Positions 1 through 8,468 of a stretch of DNA of 64,000 nucleotides are shown here, in pieces (within the stretch, counting starts at the first letter, position 1; the number at the start of each line of letters is the position of its first letter). The notes below the pieces were generated by a model. That model was given only the letters and a program-made list of their open reading frames with translations, made no database searches and had not been told where the DNA came from. Origin of the DNA: Granulosicoccus sp045110475 (GTDB lineage Bacteria > Pseudomonadota > Gammaproteobacteria > Granulosicoccales > Granulosicoccaceae); the NCBI GenBank assembly GCA_045110475.1, contig JBGCGC010000010.1, positions 53,254-117,253 of the forward strand, read 5' to 3'. Made by a program: the position numbers and the translations under genes.

Positions 1-1064
1 CCGCCTGAAATAACTCCTTGCGCTACCACTGGTGCTGCAGCCCTGTCGATAAAGGATTGGACGCGCAATTGTTGTTTTTTTGAGATGAGAGCTCCCAGAT
101 CAAGATCTTCGGTATGGCTACCCGCAGTTAAAGAGGAAAACTTGTTCGCCAGTTTATCAACCAACTGCGCATAGATCGTCTTCTGAATTAACACCCTTGA
201 TCCGGCAGAGCAGGTCTGTCCCCCATTTTGAACTATTGCATTACACAATACCGGAATGGCGGCATCAAGGTCTGCATCGTCAAAAACGATTTGTGGGGAT
301 TTACCACCTAGCTCCAGCGTACACCCGATGTGCCTTTTGGCCGCCGCACACTGAACAATGACGCCAACCTCAGGTGAGCCGGTGAATGAAAGGAAATCAA
401 CTCCCGGATGATCAGTTAGTGCAGTTCCGGCGACAGCACCCAGTCCCGTTATAATATTTATCGATCCGGCAGGAAAACCAACGTCCATGGCAAGCTGTCC
501 CAGACGCAGGGGCGTCATGCAGGCATCTTCAGCGGGTTTAAGTACCACAGCATTTCCCATCGCCAGCGCCGGTGCCAACGTTCTTCCAAACATCTGCGCC
601 GGGTAATTCCAGGGAATAATATGTCCGGTAACACCATACGGCTCTCTGACAACCTGAACCTGGTACCCATCAAGGTAGGGAATTGTCTCCCCATGGACCT
701 TGTCAGCGGCTGCACCGTAGTATTCGAAATAGCGTGCAGTAGCCACCATATCTGCTCTAGCCTGCTTTAATGGCTTGCCCGTGTCTTGAGCTTCAAGTGC
801 GGCGAGCGATTCTGCATTCGCTGAAATAGCGGACGCCAGCGTGCTCAGAAGCCTGCCGCGCTCTGTGGCCGTCAGTGTCGACCAGACACCACCATCGAAC
901 GCGTCACGAGCAGCATTGACAGCACTATCCACCTCTCTGGCACCACCGGATGAGAGCCATGTAAACACCTGCCCGTCAGAAGGGGACCGAACAGCGATTG
1001 TTTCACCCGATTGTGCAGGTAACCACTTTCCATTGATAAGACACGTCTGGCAGTCTGAGCTCAC
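1..1064 (-). CDS. Aldehyde dehydrogenase, NAD(P)-dependent (3' end beyond window)
   Basis: About 354 N-terminal residues of a typical ~490-residue ALDH-family enzyme, which oxidises aldehydes to carboxylates in the cytoplasm. Visible family motifs are IIPWNYP, the cofactor loop FTGSPEVG, the general-base stretch LELGGKSP and the catalytic cysteine in NGGQTCSAGSR. The GTG start at 1064 is preceded two codons upstream by an in-frame TAG, so the start is close to fixed. Substrate is not readable. It is divergent from the PQQ-linked propeller/binding-protein pair 1 kb away, and aldehyde dehydrogenases commonly accompany PQQ alcohol-oxidation loci, so a role in alcohol-derived aldehyde oxidation is a reasonable inference. 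A 2,5-dioxopentanoate dehydrogenase role is possible but unsupported. Confidence 0.93.
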   Translation of the reverse strand, partial: MSSDCQTCLINGKWLPAQSGETIAVRSPSDGQVFTWLSSGGAREVDSAVNAARDAFDGGVWSTLTATERGRLLSTLASAISANAESLAALEAQDTGKPLKQARADMVATARYFEYYGAAADKVHGETIPYLDGYQVQVVREPYGVTGHIIPWNYPAQMFGRTLAPALAMGNAVVLKPAEDACMTPLRLGQLAMDVGFPAGSINIITGLGAVAGTALTDHPGVDFLSFTGSPEVGVIVQCAAAKRHIGCTLELGGKSPQIVFDDADLDAAIPVLCNAIVQNGGQTCSAGSRVLIQKTIYAQLVDKLANKFSSLTAGSHTEDLDLGALISKKQQLRVQSFIDRAAAPVVAQGVISG

Positions 1065-1145
1065 TTGCTATTCACCTTAACGTTGAGAATTGCCTAATAC
1101 TACAGGTTGATCTGCACCAAGACAGTCATGGTTTGATGTTTACGC

Positions 1146-1475
1146 GTGTATCCATCATTGTGCAATATACGGTCAGGTAGAAAGACAGACAAATGGACAG
1201 AACTCAGAGCCGCCTATCAAGTCTCAAAGCTCGGGACCGTCAGCGCCGCTGCCGAGTTCCTTGGTTTTCACAGAGAGACAGTAAATTGTCATATCGACGT
1301 GCTTGAGGAGGAATTTGGCGTACGCATCTTTATCAGACATTCTCGCGGATATACCCTCAAAGAGGCTGGCCATGAATTGCTGCGAGCAGTCGAGAAAACC
1401 GAAGACTCGCTGAAGGCATGGAACTCTACAAGGCGGTGTCGCCAGCAGCACGACAACGGTTCCGACCAATTTTGA
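1146..1475 (+). pseudogene. LysR-type regulator, N-terminal HTH fragment only
   Basis: The reading frame opens with a winged helix-turn-helix of the LysR type: a TVSAAAEFLGFHRETVN recognition region followed by LEEEFGVRIFIRHSRGYTLK. A LysR protein is about 300 residues; this one loses homology near residue 87 and ends at 109, with the whole effector-binding domain missing. The last part runs out of frame through sequence belonging to an RND pump, so the gene has been cut by a deletion near 1405. It starts at GTG 1146 without a good Shine-Dalgarno. A short DNA-binding peptide could still be made, but it would lack effector binding. Confidence 0.75.
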
Positions 1476-1661
1476 TGACATCCATTGCTTTCTCACTGGG
1501 GGTCCTGCCGTTGGTGCTGAGAGCGGCCATGCTCAGGCGGTAGAACCGCAATTGGTACAGGCGTCTTAGGAGAAACTATTCTGGCAACGGTACTGGGTGT
1601 GATCTTTGTACCGGTATTTTTCGTTATCGTCTCTCGAGGCGTTGAAACCCAATCAAAATGA
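1405..1661 (+). pseudogene. RND efflux pump (AcrB/MexB family) C-terminal remnant, frameshifted
   Basis: One frame gives EGMELYKAVSPAARQRF continuing into PILMTSIAFSLGVLPLVL, the classic RND transmembrane segment. After about 1525 the match moves to another frame and ends with AIGTGVLGETILATVLG, VIFVPVFFVIVSR and a stop at 1659-1661. This is the extreme C-terminus of a ~1040-residue inner-membrane proton-drug antiporter. At least two single-base frame changes lie between about 1523 and 1545, and the first ~950 residues are absent. The 5' junction with the LysR fragment is near 1405. It is not functional. Confidence 0.82.
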
Positions 1662-1933
1662 ATACAGTACGACGATTACGTCGCGTAGCGGTTGCGCTAG
1701 CCATTGCACCGATTGTCTGGTGCGGCACGGTGTATTCTGCTGACTTTGAATCCGTGTATGCGATGGCCAAAGAATACGATGCGGACTATTCGGGCGCACG
1801 CTATGCCCGGCAACTTCCCACTCAATCGCCGAAACAGGCTGTGGATGCAATGCGGAATTATCTGGCAGTGTTGTCTGGAACCCCATGCCAGACACACAGA
1901 ATCACATCAGCCGAAACGGTGACATTAGTATAA
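1658..1933 (+). pseudogene. TolC-like outer-membrane efflux protein, N-terminal remnant
   Basis: The ATG overlaps the stop of the RND remnant (ATGA), the normal arrangement of pump and outer-membrane channel genes. The first ~23 residues look like a signal peptide (basic start, hydrophobic core, VYSADF cleavage area). Then FESVYAMAKEYDADYSGARY resembles the start of mature TolC-family channels. Homology fades near residue 55 and the ORF ends at 91, against ~450 for the family. With the upstream fragments it marks a decayed tripartite efflux operon. Assignment rests on a short stretch plus gene order. Confidence 0.55.
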
Positions 1934-2025
1934 ACTCGTTGTATGAGACTACTGCAGTTGCACAAGATTTTAGTAATCGTACCGTTGCATGAGTTGGCAC
2001 TGACAAGAGCTGGAACCGCGCCACT

Positions 2026-3006
2026 ATGAATTTCATTCGTAACGTGCTCTGCACCCTTGCCCTGATACTGGCGGTTTCCGGAACATCTATTCATCAGCCC
2101 GCATTCGCGTTTGAAGCCTTTATCACCAATGAACGATCAGGTGACCTTGTCTCGATTGACAAGGAAGGTAAAGTTATTCACGTACAACCCATCTGTCAAC
2201 GGCCCAGAGGCATGGTGCGAGGATTAACATCCGATCAACTCCTTATTGCCTGTTCGGACGACAATAAAATTATTGAGCTGGACGTGCAGTCCAGAGCTGT
2301 TAAACGTACGTTCGACAATATCCATGGTGCGATGACCCTCGCCATTCACCGTCTTTCAAAACGCCTGTTTGTAACCAACGAAGGTCAGGCTCAGGCATCG
2401 GTTATTGATCTGACATCCGGCGGTACTTTGGCGGTGCTACCGACAGGGCTGGAGCCCGACGGAATAGCCGTGTCTGACGATGGCAAGAGGATTTTTATCG
2501 CATCCGAAAACGCCGGGCTTGTGCATGTTTTTGACGGATTATCGTACAGGCAAACAGACGTGGTCGTGACTCACCTAAGACCTCGGCGTGTGGCCTTGCT
2601 CGGTAAACAATTGTGGGTCTCATCTGAAATGGGTAGCCGGGTAGAGATTTTTTCCACAGAAAGCCTCGAAAAAACTAATGACATCGTCTTTGCTCCAAAG
2701 GGGTTTCGAAGTGAGCAAATGACCCCTGTCGATATCGTTTTTGACCACACTGGAACGCTTGCTTTCGTTGCATTAGGATCAGCAAACAACGTCGCGTTTG
2801 TAGACGTCACCACATTGGAAATTGTGAAATATATTCTTGTTGGCAGGCGTGCCTGGGGACTGGGCGTGTCGCCAGACAACCAGTCTCTCATTGTGCTTAA
2901 CGGCTTATCTGATGACTTTACTATAATTGATATAGAAACAAGGCGGCCAAGAGTCACGCGACAGGCGGGCCTTGTTCCTCACGCAATCGTGGTGCTAGAA
3001 CGATGA
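2026..3006 (+). CDS. YVTN-type beta-propeller protein of PQQ-linked alcohol oxidation loci
   Basis: A 326-residue exported protein: signal peptide over residues 1-28 (hydrophobic core LCTLALILAVSG), then repeated blades such as AFITNERSGDLVSID, RLFVTNEGQAQASVIDL, RIFIASENAGLVHVFD and LAFVALGSANNVAFVDV, the YVTN/NHL-like seven-blade pattern. Length and repeat style match the family known as PQQ-dependent catabolism-associated beta-propeller protein, predicted periplasmic. The next gene overlaps by four bases, so the two are co-translated. The molecular function of the family is not established; it accompanies quinoprotein alcohol dehydrogenases and a dedicated ABC system. No strong Shine-Dalgarno is seen, but the signal peptide supports this start. 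Confidence 0.85.
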   Translation: MNFIRNVLCTLALILAVSGTSIHQPAFAFEAFITNERSGDLVSIDKEGKVIHVQPICQRPRGMVRGLTSDQLLIACSDDNKIIELDVQSRAVKRTFDNIHGAMTLAIHRLSKRLFVTNEGQAQASVIDLTSGGTLAVLPTGLEPDGIAVSDDGKRIFIASENAGLVHVFDGLSYRQTDVVVTHLRPRRVALLGKQLWVSSEMGSRVEIFSTESLEKTNDIVFAPKGFRSEQMTPVDIVFDHTGTLAFVALGSANNVAFVDVTTLEIVKYILVGRRAWGLGVSPDNQSLIVLNGLSDDFTIIDIETRRPRVTRQAGLVPHAIVVLER

Positions 3007-4193
3007 GTAAATTGCTCGCTTTGTGCCTCTATGTGGGTGCGAGTCTCACTGCACACGCAGCAGAGTTTCATATCGCTATCCTCACGGCTTCCGATCTGGA
3101 AGCATCCGATCGCGGTAACAGTTTTGCAGGTATTCAGACACAAATTGAAAGACCGGTACTCCGTGCTGCAAAGCTGTCGCTGTTTGAATCAAAGACGAGC
3201 TTCCAGACGTTTGGCATAACGCCTGTACTTGAAACCTACGATCTCGATCCAGCGTCTGACTATCAATCTCAATTGGCTGCTATTCACCCTCACAGCCTGG
3301 TTATTGTTGATACACCTGAAGCGACTTTTATCGAATTGGCTACGCTGTTGAATGAAACAAATGTAGTGACTATCAACGTTCGACACACTAATTCTGACTT
3401 GAGAGAAAAGCTGTGCCTTAACACGCTGTTCCACACCATTCCATCAGATCGAATGTATTTTGATGCCTTGGTCCAGTTTTTGATCTATAGCGATTGGCGC
3501 AAGGTGCTTGTAGTACACGGACCCACGGACGTTGATCGCACACGCGCCGCAATCCTGAATGAGAGTCTGTTAAAGTTCGGGGCTGATGTATCGGATATCA
3601 GAGAGTTCACTCTCTCACACCATCCTGACGACCGGGACAGAAACAAGCCCGAATTCATTACGGGCGGATCATCCTATGACGTCGTTGCAGTCATTGATAC
3701 TGCCCGGGATTTTGGACGCTACCTTCAATACAGAACACGTCGCCCCCGCCCCGTAGTAGGAGATGTTGGTCTTGTGCCGCGTGGATGGCACAGAACGCTG
3801 GAACGCTATGGGGCACCGCAACTAAACGAACGATATAGAACATTTGATAACAGCGACATTTTACCTGCATCGCAAGCCATGAGCGATGCTGAGTTTGCCA
3901 CCTGGAGCGCTATAAAGCTGATTACAAATAGCTTGAACACGATAGGTGTCAACGTCGATGATGGAACACTGGATATAGCTGCAATGCTCGGCCATCCGGA
4001 CGCTCAAGTAGATCTGTACAAAGGCACACGCGGATCGATCAGGCGCTGGAACCAGCAACTGAGACAACCCATATTACTGACCGCAGATGATGCGGTTATC
4101 GCGGTCGCACCGATGCCTAAGTTTTTACATCCCTTACATTATGTGGACACACTGGGCCTCGATGAACCGGAATCTGACTGCCAACTGGATTAG
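3003..4193 (+). CDS. ABC substrate-binding protein, PQQ-dependent alcohol dehydrogenase system type
   Basis: A 396-residue periplasmic binding-protein-like sequence with a signal peptide (cleavage after AHAA near residue 20) and a type-1 (LivJ/AmiC-like) fold pattern: ALVIVDTPEA-like strand regions, FHTIPSDRMYFDALVQFLIY, WRKVLVVHGPTDVDRTRA. The features and the position directly after the beta-propeller gene match the binding-protein family of PQQ-linked alcohol utilisation loci. The start ATG sits in an ATGA overlap with the propeller gene. The ATP-binding and permease genes that normally follow are not here: the next gene is pseF on the opposite strand. The ligand is unknown. Confidence 0.82.
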   Translation: MSKLLALCLYVGASLTAHAAEFHIAILTASDLEASDRGNSFAGIQTQIERPVLRAAKLSLFESKTSFQTFGITPVLETYDLDPASDYQSQLAAIHPHSLVIVDTPEATFIELATLLNETNVVTINVRHTNSDLREKLCLNTLFHTIPSDRMYFDALVQFLIYSDWRKVLVVHGPTDVDRTRAAILNESLLKFGADVSDIREFTLSHHPDDRDRNKPEFITGGSSYDVVAVIDTARDFGRYLQYRTRRPRPVVGDVGLVPRGWHRTLERYGAPQLNERYRTFDNSDILPASQAMSDAEFATWSAIKLITNSLNTIGVNVDDGTLDIAAMLGHPDAQVDLYKGTRGSIRRWNQQLRQPILLTADDAVIAVAPMPKFLHPLHYVDTLGLDEPESDCQLD

Positions 4194-4275
4194 ATAGGAA
4201 TGCATTTCGACGGCTGCTGACCAACCGGTATTCTTAAGAACCATCGACACGTATTTTCAGCATCAGGTAGAACGA

Positions 4276-4980
4276 CTATGACGTTGGCTTGTCTATTTTA
4301 TCAAGCACCTGAAACATCAGCTCAGCGCGCGCCCAGTCCTCTGGTGTGTCAATATCCTGAGCCCGATGCCGTTCGATTATAATCGGAGCAGCATTGGGTC
4401 CTATTATCGTATGCCCATTTACCCAGGAATCGCGCCTTCCCCAGTAAAACTGCCCTACATCGTGGTAGGTTTCTTCCAGATCCTGACTACGCGTCAGTGC
4501 GAACTCCGGCGATAGCATTTCAACCCGATCATCCCCCGACAGTCGAACGGCCCGCTGAATTGGAAACGGAAAACTCGTCACTGGAAACACGTAATCGGCA
4601 CCCGTTGTTTCGATTTGTGCGGCCCCCCTGACCAAATCCTCAGCCCTAAGGAAGGGTGCGGTGGCGTATATGCAGCAAGCAAGACTTACGTGCCCCAGAT
4701 TCTGCTCGATCCAGCGAACGGCGTGTGCGATAACCGGAACGGTTGGCGTGTGATCATCGGCTAGGTCGCCAGGCCGGAGAAACGGTGTAGATGCTCCTGC
4801 AGCACGTGCCAAATCGGCAATATCAACATCGTCAGTGCTGACAATAATATGATCGAACAAGCCTGAATTTTGAGCAGCTAAAATTGACCACTCGATCATG
4901 GGCCTTCCCGCGAAGACCTTCGCGTTTTTGCGAGGTATTCGTTTGGACCCGCCACGCGCGGGTATGACAGCAACTCTCAT
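4276..4980 (-). CDS. pseF: Pseudaminic acid cytidylyltransferase (CMP-Pse synthetase)
   Basis: A 234-residue nucleotidyltransferase that would activate pseudaminic acid with CTP for glycosylation of flagellin or surface glycans. The N-terminal CTP loop PARGGSKRIPRKN is intact, followed by the STDDVDIADLARAAGA strand and the FYWGRRDSW region typical of PseF rather than sialic acid NeuA. The ATG at 4980 puts the nucleotide loop at residue 6 as in homologues; an upstream TTG at 5022 would add a 14-residue non-conserved tail. No other pseudaminate gene (pseB, C, G, H, I) lies in the window, so its partners are elsewhere or missing. A flagellin at 33.1-33.9 kb is a possible final target. Confidence 0.88.
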   Translation of the reverse strand: MRVAVIPARGGSKRIPRKNAKVFAGRPMIEWSILAAQNSGLFDHIIVSTDDVDIADLARAAGASTPFLRPGDLADDHTPTVPVIAHAVRWIEQNLGHVSLACCIYATAPFLRAEDLVRGAAQIETTGADYVFPVTSFPFPIQRAVRLSGDDRVEMLSPEFALTRSQDLEETYHDVGQFYWGRRDSWVNGHTIIGPNAAPIIIERHRAQDIDTPEDWARAELMFQVLDKIDKPTS

Positions 4981-5268
4981 ACTGCTGGGGGAGCAAGGAG
5001 TGAGCCGACTCGCGTCAGTCAATCAAGCTGTCGTGTAACGAGACTCGTGCTACCAGAAAGCTGACCAGAGAGCCATCTGGCTGAGAAGTCAATAACGGGC
5101 TATGATGGCTGATGTTTTATTTTTAACGTATGCTTTGTGTGCGTTTATTACTGTTACCCGACCCGTGCGCCAATTTGCTCAGTTTGCAGATCGTTGGCGG
5201 CTAAGAGCCCGCGCGCCCTGATGATACTCAAACAGGCCACGTGCTGTTAGCACATCAAACGTACACGC

Positions 5269-5898
5269 CTACCAGTACCAGGAGTACCTTCGTGCCGGCG
5301 CCAGGTCTAGCGGAATCAAGACACGATCGATGGTGTGAACGATCCCGTTGGTTGCGCGGATGTTCGAGGGCCTGACGAATCGTGGATCTCTGACATCCGG
5401 CTCGTTATCGATAAGTCGAGAGCCATCGGGGGTGATCGTGGCATCGTCGAGTAACGTGTCAAGACTGCCGCTTCTGCGTATGCTACCTGTACTCAGGCGT
5501 TCCGGCAACACGTGATAAAGCAAAATGTCAGTGAGAACCGGGATCGGATCTCCGTTGCCGAGGTCTGTAAGCGCCGCAACAATAACGTCGAATGCACCAC
5601 CCTCGTCATCGCCGGCATAGCCAAGCGCCTGGGCCAGACGGATGAACGCAATGTCGGTTGGCGCCAGCAACGTCAAGTTCGCGCTCCTGTCGTCGAGCGC
5701 GTCCCCAAGACCCGCCAAACCCACTGACGTGAGCAAGATGTCAAAATCAAAATTGTTGTTGTCGAAGTCGCCACCACTGCGGCTGACGATTTCAGTAATC
5801 GTTGATTGAGCGCTGTTGTTAGCCCGGTAGTCACGATGGGACGATGCATTGGCTAGACCGATTGCCGACAGCAATGTGACTGACACCAGAGGAACCAC
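5269..5898 (-). CDS. Fasciclin (FAS1) domain exported protein, possibly start-damaged
   Basis: One FAS1 domain: the H1 motif appears as TLLAPTDIAFIRLAQ and the H2 motif as TNGIVHTIDRVLIPL, with YHVLPE between. FAS1 proteins are secreted or surface adhesion modules. The GTG start at 5898 gives a hydrophobic N-terminus ending in GLANAS, a poor signal peptide because no basic residue precedes the core. In the same frame, an ATG at 5922 with an AAGG-type ribosome site upstream would supply M-K-V-S-I-E, but its seventh codon is TAG (5902-5904). Either the gene carries a nonsense mutation or translation starts at the GTG. The rest of the frame is open. Confidence 0.8.
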   Translation of the reverse strand: MVPLVSVTLLSAIGLANASSHRDYRANNSAQSTITEIVSRSGGDFDNNNFDFDILLTSVGLAGLGDALDDRSANLTLLAPTDIAFIRLAQALGYAGDDEGGAFDVIVAALTDLGNGDPIPVLTDILLYHVLPERLSTGSIRRSGSLDTLLDDATITPDGSRLIDNEPDVRDPRFVRPSNIRATNGIVHTIDRVLIPLDLAPARRYSWYW

Positions 5899-5922
5899 GA
5901 ACTACTCTATTGAAACTTTCAT

Positions 5923-6304
5923 TATTAAATGTCTTACCTTAGTAGATGATTTCGAGTTACCGCAAAACCGCTAACACTACCCAAGTAACCGACGTGGACG
6001 CTATCCGCGTAGATCAATCACACAAAAGAATACATACACCGCAAGTTTCGGAAAAAGTAAGTATTTTTCTATACCCTGACTATTCGCCCTATAATCTCTA
6101 GCCAATGGATATATCGCTTACAACTAGTACGAAAAAATCCATTAGACCTTTCAAGTGAAAGCCCATGTAGTTCCACGTTGCACCTTTTTCCAGACAGTTA
6201 CCCTGTAGCCGCGCGTAAACTCAATGCCGTTCGCGGCCTCATTTGCTCAGGACATTAAGCTACACGTTTCAAAAACTTTACACTCCCGATTCAACGACCA
6301 TCCT
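5923..6304. other. Intergenic region, no gene seen
   Basis: A 380-base AT-rich spacer between the divergent fasciclin and flavoprotein genes. It contains a perfect TATAAT at 6090-6095 on the plus strand, but no convincing -35 hexamer at the right distance, so a promoter is only possible. An ATG at 6224 in frame with the flavoprotein gene would add 27 residues lacking similarity to the family and was not used. Confidence 0.4.
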
Positions 6305-7513
6305 ATGCACCTGAATACACTCATTATCGGAGCCGGTGCTGCAGGCATGATGGCTGCAGCTCACGCGGGTTCCGGCGTTTTGCTTGTCGATCATGCAAAA
6401 TCTGCCGGCGAGAAGATACGCATCTCGGGAGGGGGTCGTTGCAACTTCACCAACATGGGTACGTCAGCAGAACAGTTCCTGTGTCAGAATCCGCACTTCG
6501 CAAAGTCTGCCTTGACTCGATATACACAGTGGGACTTTATAAACCTCGTATCCGAGCACGGCATCGCCTGGCATGAGAAAACGCTTGGCCAGTTGTTCTG
6601 TGACAATTCTGCCAAGGACATCATTTCCATGCTGCACACAGAGTTGGACAAGGCCGGCGCACAGCTATGGCTAAAGACGGATGTTAAAGAAATCAACCAC
6701 GATGGTTGCCACTTTCGCGTCATACTTAATCGCGGCGGCAAGCAACATGTCGTTACCGTCAAAAACCTGATTGTCGCCACTGGCGGCAAATCGATACCCA
6801 AGATGGGGGCCACCGGGCTGGCGTATCAGATTGCCGTGCAATTCAAACTCAATGTCATTACACCTCGGCCTGGACTTGTTCCCTTGACGTTCACCGACGA
6901 CAAATTCAAACCACTGGCAGGTGTGGCGACACCTGCCAGTGTCTGCGCAGGCGAGGCAACTTTTGAAGAAGCCTTGCTTTTCACCCACAGAGGCTTGTCC
7001 GGACCAGCAATACTGCAAATTTCAAGTTACTGGCATGAGGGTGAAAGCATCACCGTTGACCTCATGCCTGACTTTGACCTGCTCTCGGCTCTTAAAGAAG
7101 CCAGACACTCAGCAGGCCGCAAGGCTCTGACAGGTATTCTCTCTACCCACCTGCCAGGGCGCCTGATTGACTTCCTCAAAGATGATTTGAATTTGCAGGG
7201 AAATATGGCTGACCAGAGCGATGCACAACTGCAAAGAATTTGCGATGTGCTTGGAGCCTGGCCATTGCAGCCTGCAGGATCAGAAGGCTATCGGAAAGCG
7301 GAAGTCACTCTGGGCGGCATTGATACTGATGAACTGTCTTCAAGGACCATGGAAGTAAAATCAGTTCCCGGCCTGTATTTTATCGGTGAAGCTGTTGATG
7401 TGACAGGTTGGCTTGGAGGGTACAATTTCCAATGGGCGTGGTCATCGGGTTGGGTTGCTGGAACATCCATCGCGTCAAAGGACAGTGAATCGCTCAATCT
7501 GATGCCTCGGTAA
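6305..7513 (+). CDS. NAD(P)/FAD-dependent oxidoreductase, HI0933/YhiN (BaiN-like) family
   Basis: A 402-residue cytoplasmic flavoprotein. The dinucleotide-binding loop LIIGAGAAGMMAA is at residues 5-17, followed by GEKIRISGGGRCNFTN, a signature of the HI0933 family, and a C-terminal FIGEAVDVTGWLGGYNFQWA segment that completes the FAD site. Length is as usual for the family (~400). The ATG at 6305 places the Rossmann loop at the N-terminus as in homologues. Family members are flavin reductases with mostly unassigned substrates (BaiN acts on bile acids). It appears monocistronic. Confidence 0.92.
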   Translation: MHLNTLIIGAGAAGMMAAAHAGSGVLLVDHAKSAGEKIRISGGGRCNFTNMGTSAEQFLCQNPHFAKSALTRYTQWDFINLVSEHGIAWHEKTLGQLFCDNSAKDIISMLHTELDKAGAQLWLKTDVKEINHDGCHFRVILNRGGKQHVVTVKNLIVATGGKSIPKMGATGLAYQIAVQFKLNVITPRPGLVPLTFTDDKFKPLAGVATPASVCAGEATFEEALLFTHRGLSGPAILQISSYWHEGESITVDLMPDFDLLSALKEARHSAGRKALTGILSTHLPGRLIDFLKDDLNLQGNMADQSDAQLQRICDVLGAWPLQPAGSEGYRKAEVTLGGIDTDELSSRTMEVKSVPGLYFIGEAVDVTGWLGGYNFQWAWSSGWVAGTSIASKDSESLNLMPR

Positions 7514-7599
7514 AATTTACATACCGTACTGTCAGCAAGCTTCTCAGCGCTTAGCTTACACGCACACAAAAGCTGCCAACCACATCGGATATCAAAGAC

Positions 7600-8433
7600 G
7601 TGACAGAAGACATGCGTGAAAAATCAGCAAAAGAGAGAAATCGCGAAAAAGCGAAAATTCATGATGAAGCCAAAAGTGCCCAAGGGCTTAGCTCTCCAAC
7701 AGTCTATGAAATAATTTCGTTAGAAGGTATCGAAGAAATGAGACGGCCAGTAAAGTCGCTCTGGTGGTCCGGGGTCGCTGCTGGGCTGGCTATCAGCTTG
7801 TCGTTGTATGTAATGGCAGCACTACGGGTTTCATTGGGCGGCGATGGTCCTTCAGCCATTGAAAAACTGGGGTATTGCTTTGGCTTTCTCGTCGTTGTTC
7901 TTAGCCGACTTCAACTGTTTACCGAAAACACCATCACGCCCATCCTACCGGCCCTGAAACACCGACAGGCCAGTATGCTATGGAGTGTCGCCCGACTATG
8001 GGGCATCGTTCTGGTGGCGAACCTTAGCGGAACGTTCCTTGCCGCCTTGATCCCCACCTATGTTCCGACAGTGGGCGCAGAACTCTACGCCGCCATGCTC
8101 GATATTTCGCACCATTTTTCCGAGCGGGCTTATTCCAGTGTCTTTTTCAGCGCCATACCCGCAGGTTTCATGGTTGCCGCCATGGTCTGGATGCTTCCAA
8201 ACTCCAAGAATTTCGAATTCTGGACAATCAGCGCCGTGACGTTCGCCATTGCCATCACCGATACCTCACACGTTATTGTCGGATCAACCGAACTATTTCT
8301 AGTTCTGCTCAATGGTGAGTCTTCACTGCCAGAAGCCGCTACTCGCCTGTTTCTCGCAGGCGCTGGCAATATTTTCGGAGGTAGCGCCCTGTTTGCTGTG
8401 CTGGCATACGGACAGGTCAGTGAAGAGATATGA
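7600..8433 (+). CDS. Formate/nitrite transporter (FNT) family protein
   Basis: A 277-residue inner-membrane channel-like protein with a ~50-residue basic, charged N-terminal extension (REKSAKERNREKAK) and then six hydrophobic segments. The SGVAAGLAISLSLYVMAAL and FLAGAGNIFGGSALFAVLAYG segments, and a central half-repeat, match the FNT fold, especially the YfdC branch. FNT proteins move small monovalent anions such as formate or nitrite; the substrate here is not readable. The GTG at 7600 and an ATG at 7612 are both possible starts. An MscS-type channel gene follows 35 bases later, so the two may be co-expressed. Confidence 0.88.
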   Translation: MTEDMREKSAKERNREKAKIHDEAKSAQGLSSPTVYEIISLEGIEEMRRPVKSLWWSGVAAGLAISLSLYVMAALRVSLGGDGPSAIEKLGYCFGFLVVVLSRLQLFTENTITPILPALKHRQASMLWSVARLWGIVLVANLSGTFLAALIPTYVPTVGAELYAAMLDISHHFSERAYSSVFFSAIPAGFMVAAMVWMLPNSKNFEFWTISAVTFAIAITDTSHVIVGSTELFLVLLNGESSLPEAATRLFLAGAGNIFGGSALFAVLAYGQVSEEI

Positions 8434-8468
8434 ACGTCGGGCAAACCATGTGCAGTGAGGACTAGCCA

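Noticed and set aside
6090..6095. Perfect TATAAT as a promoter for the flavoprotein gene
   Set aside because: No acceptable -35 hexamer at 16-18 bases; kept only as a remark in the intergenic entry.
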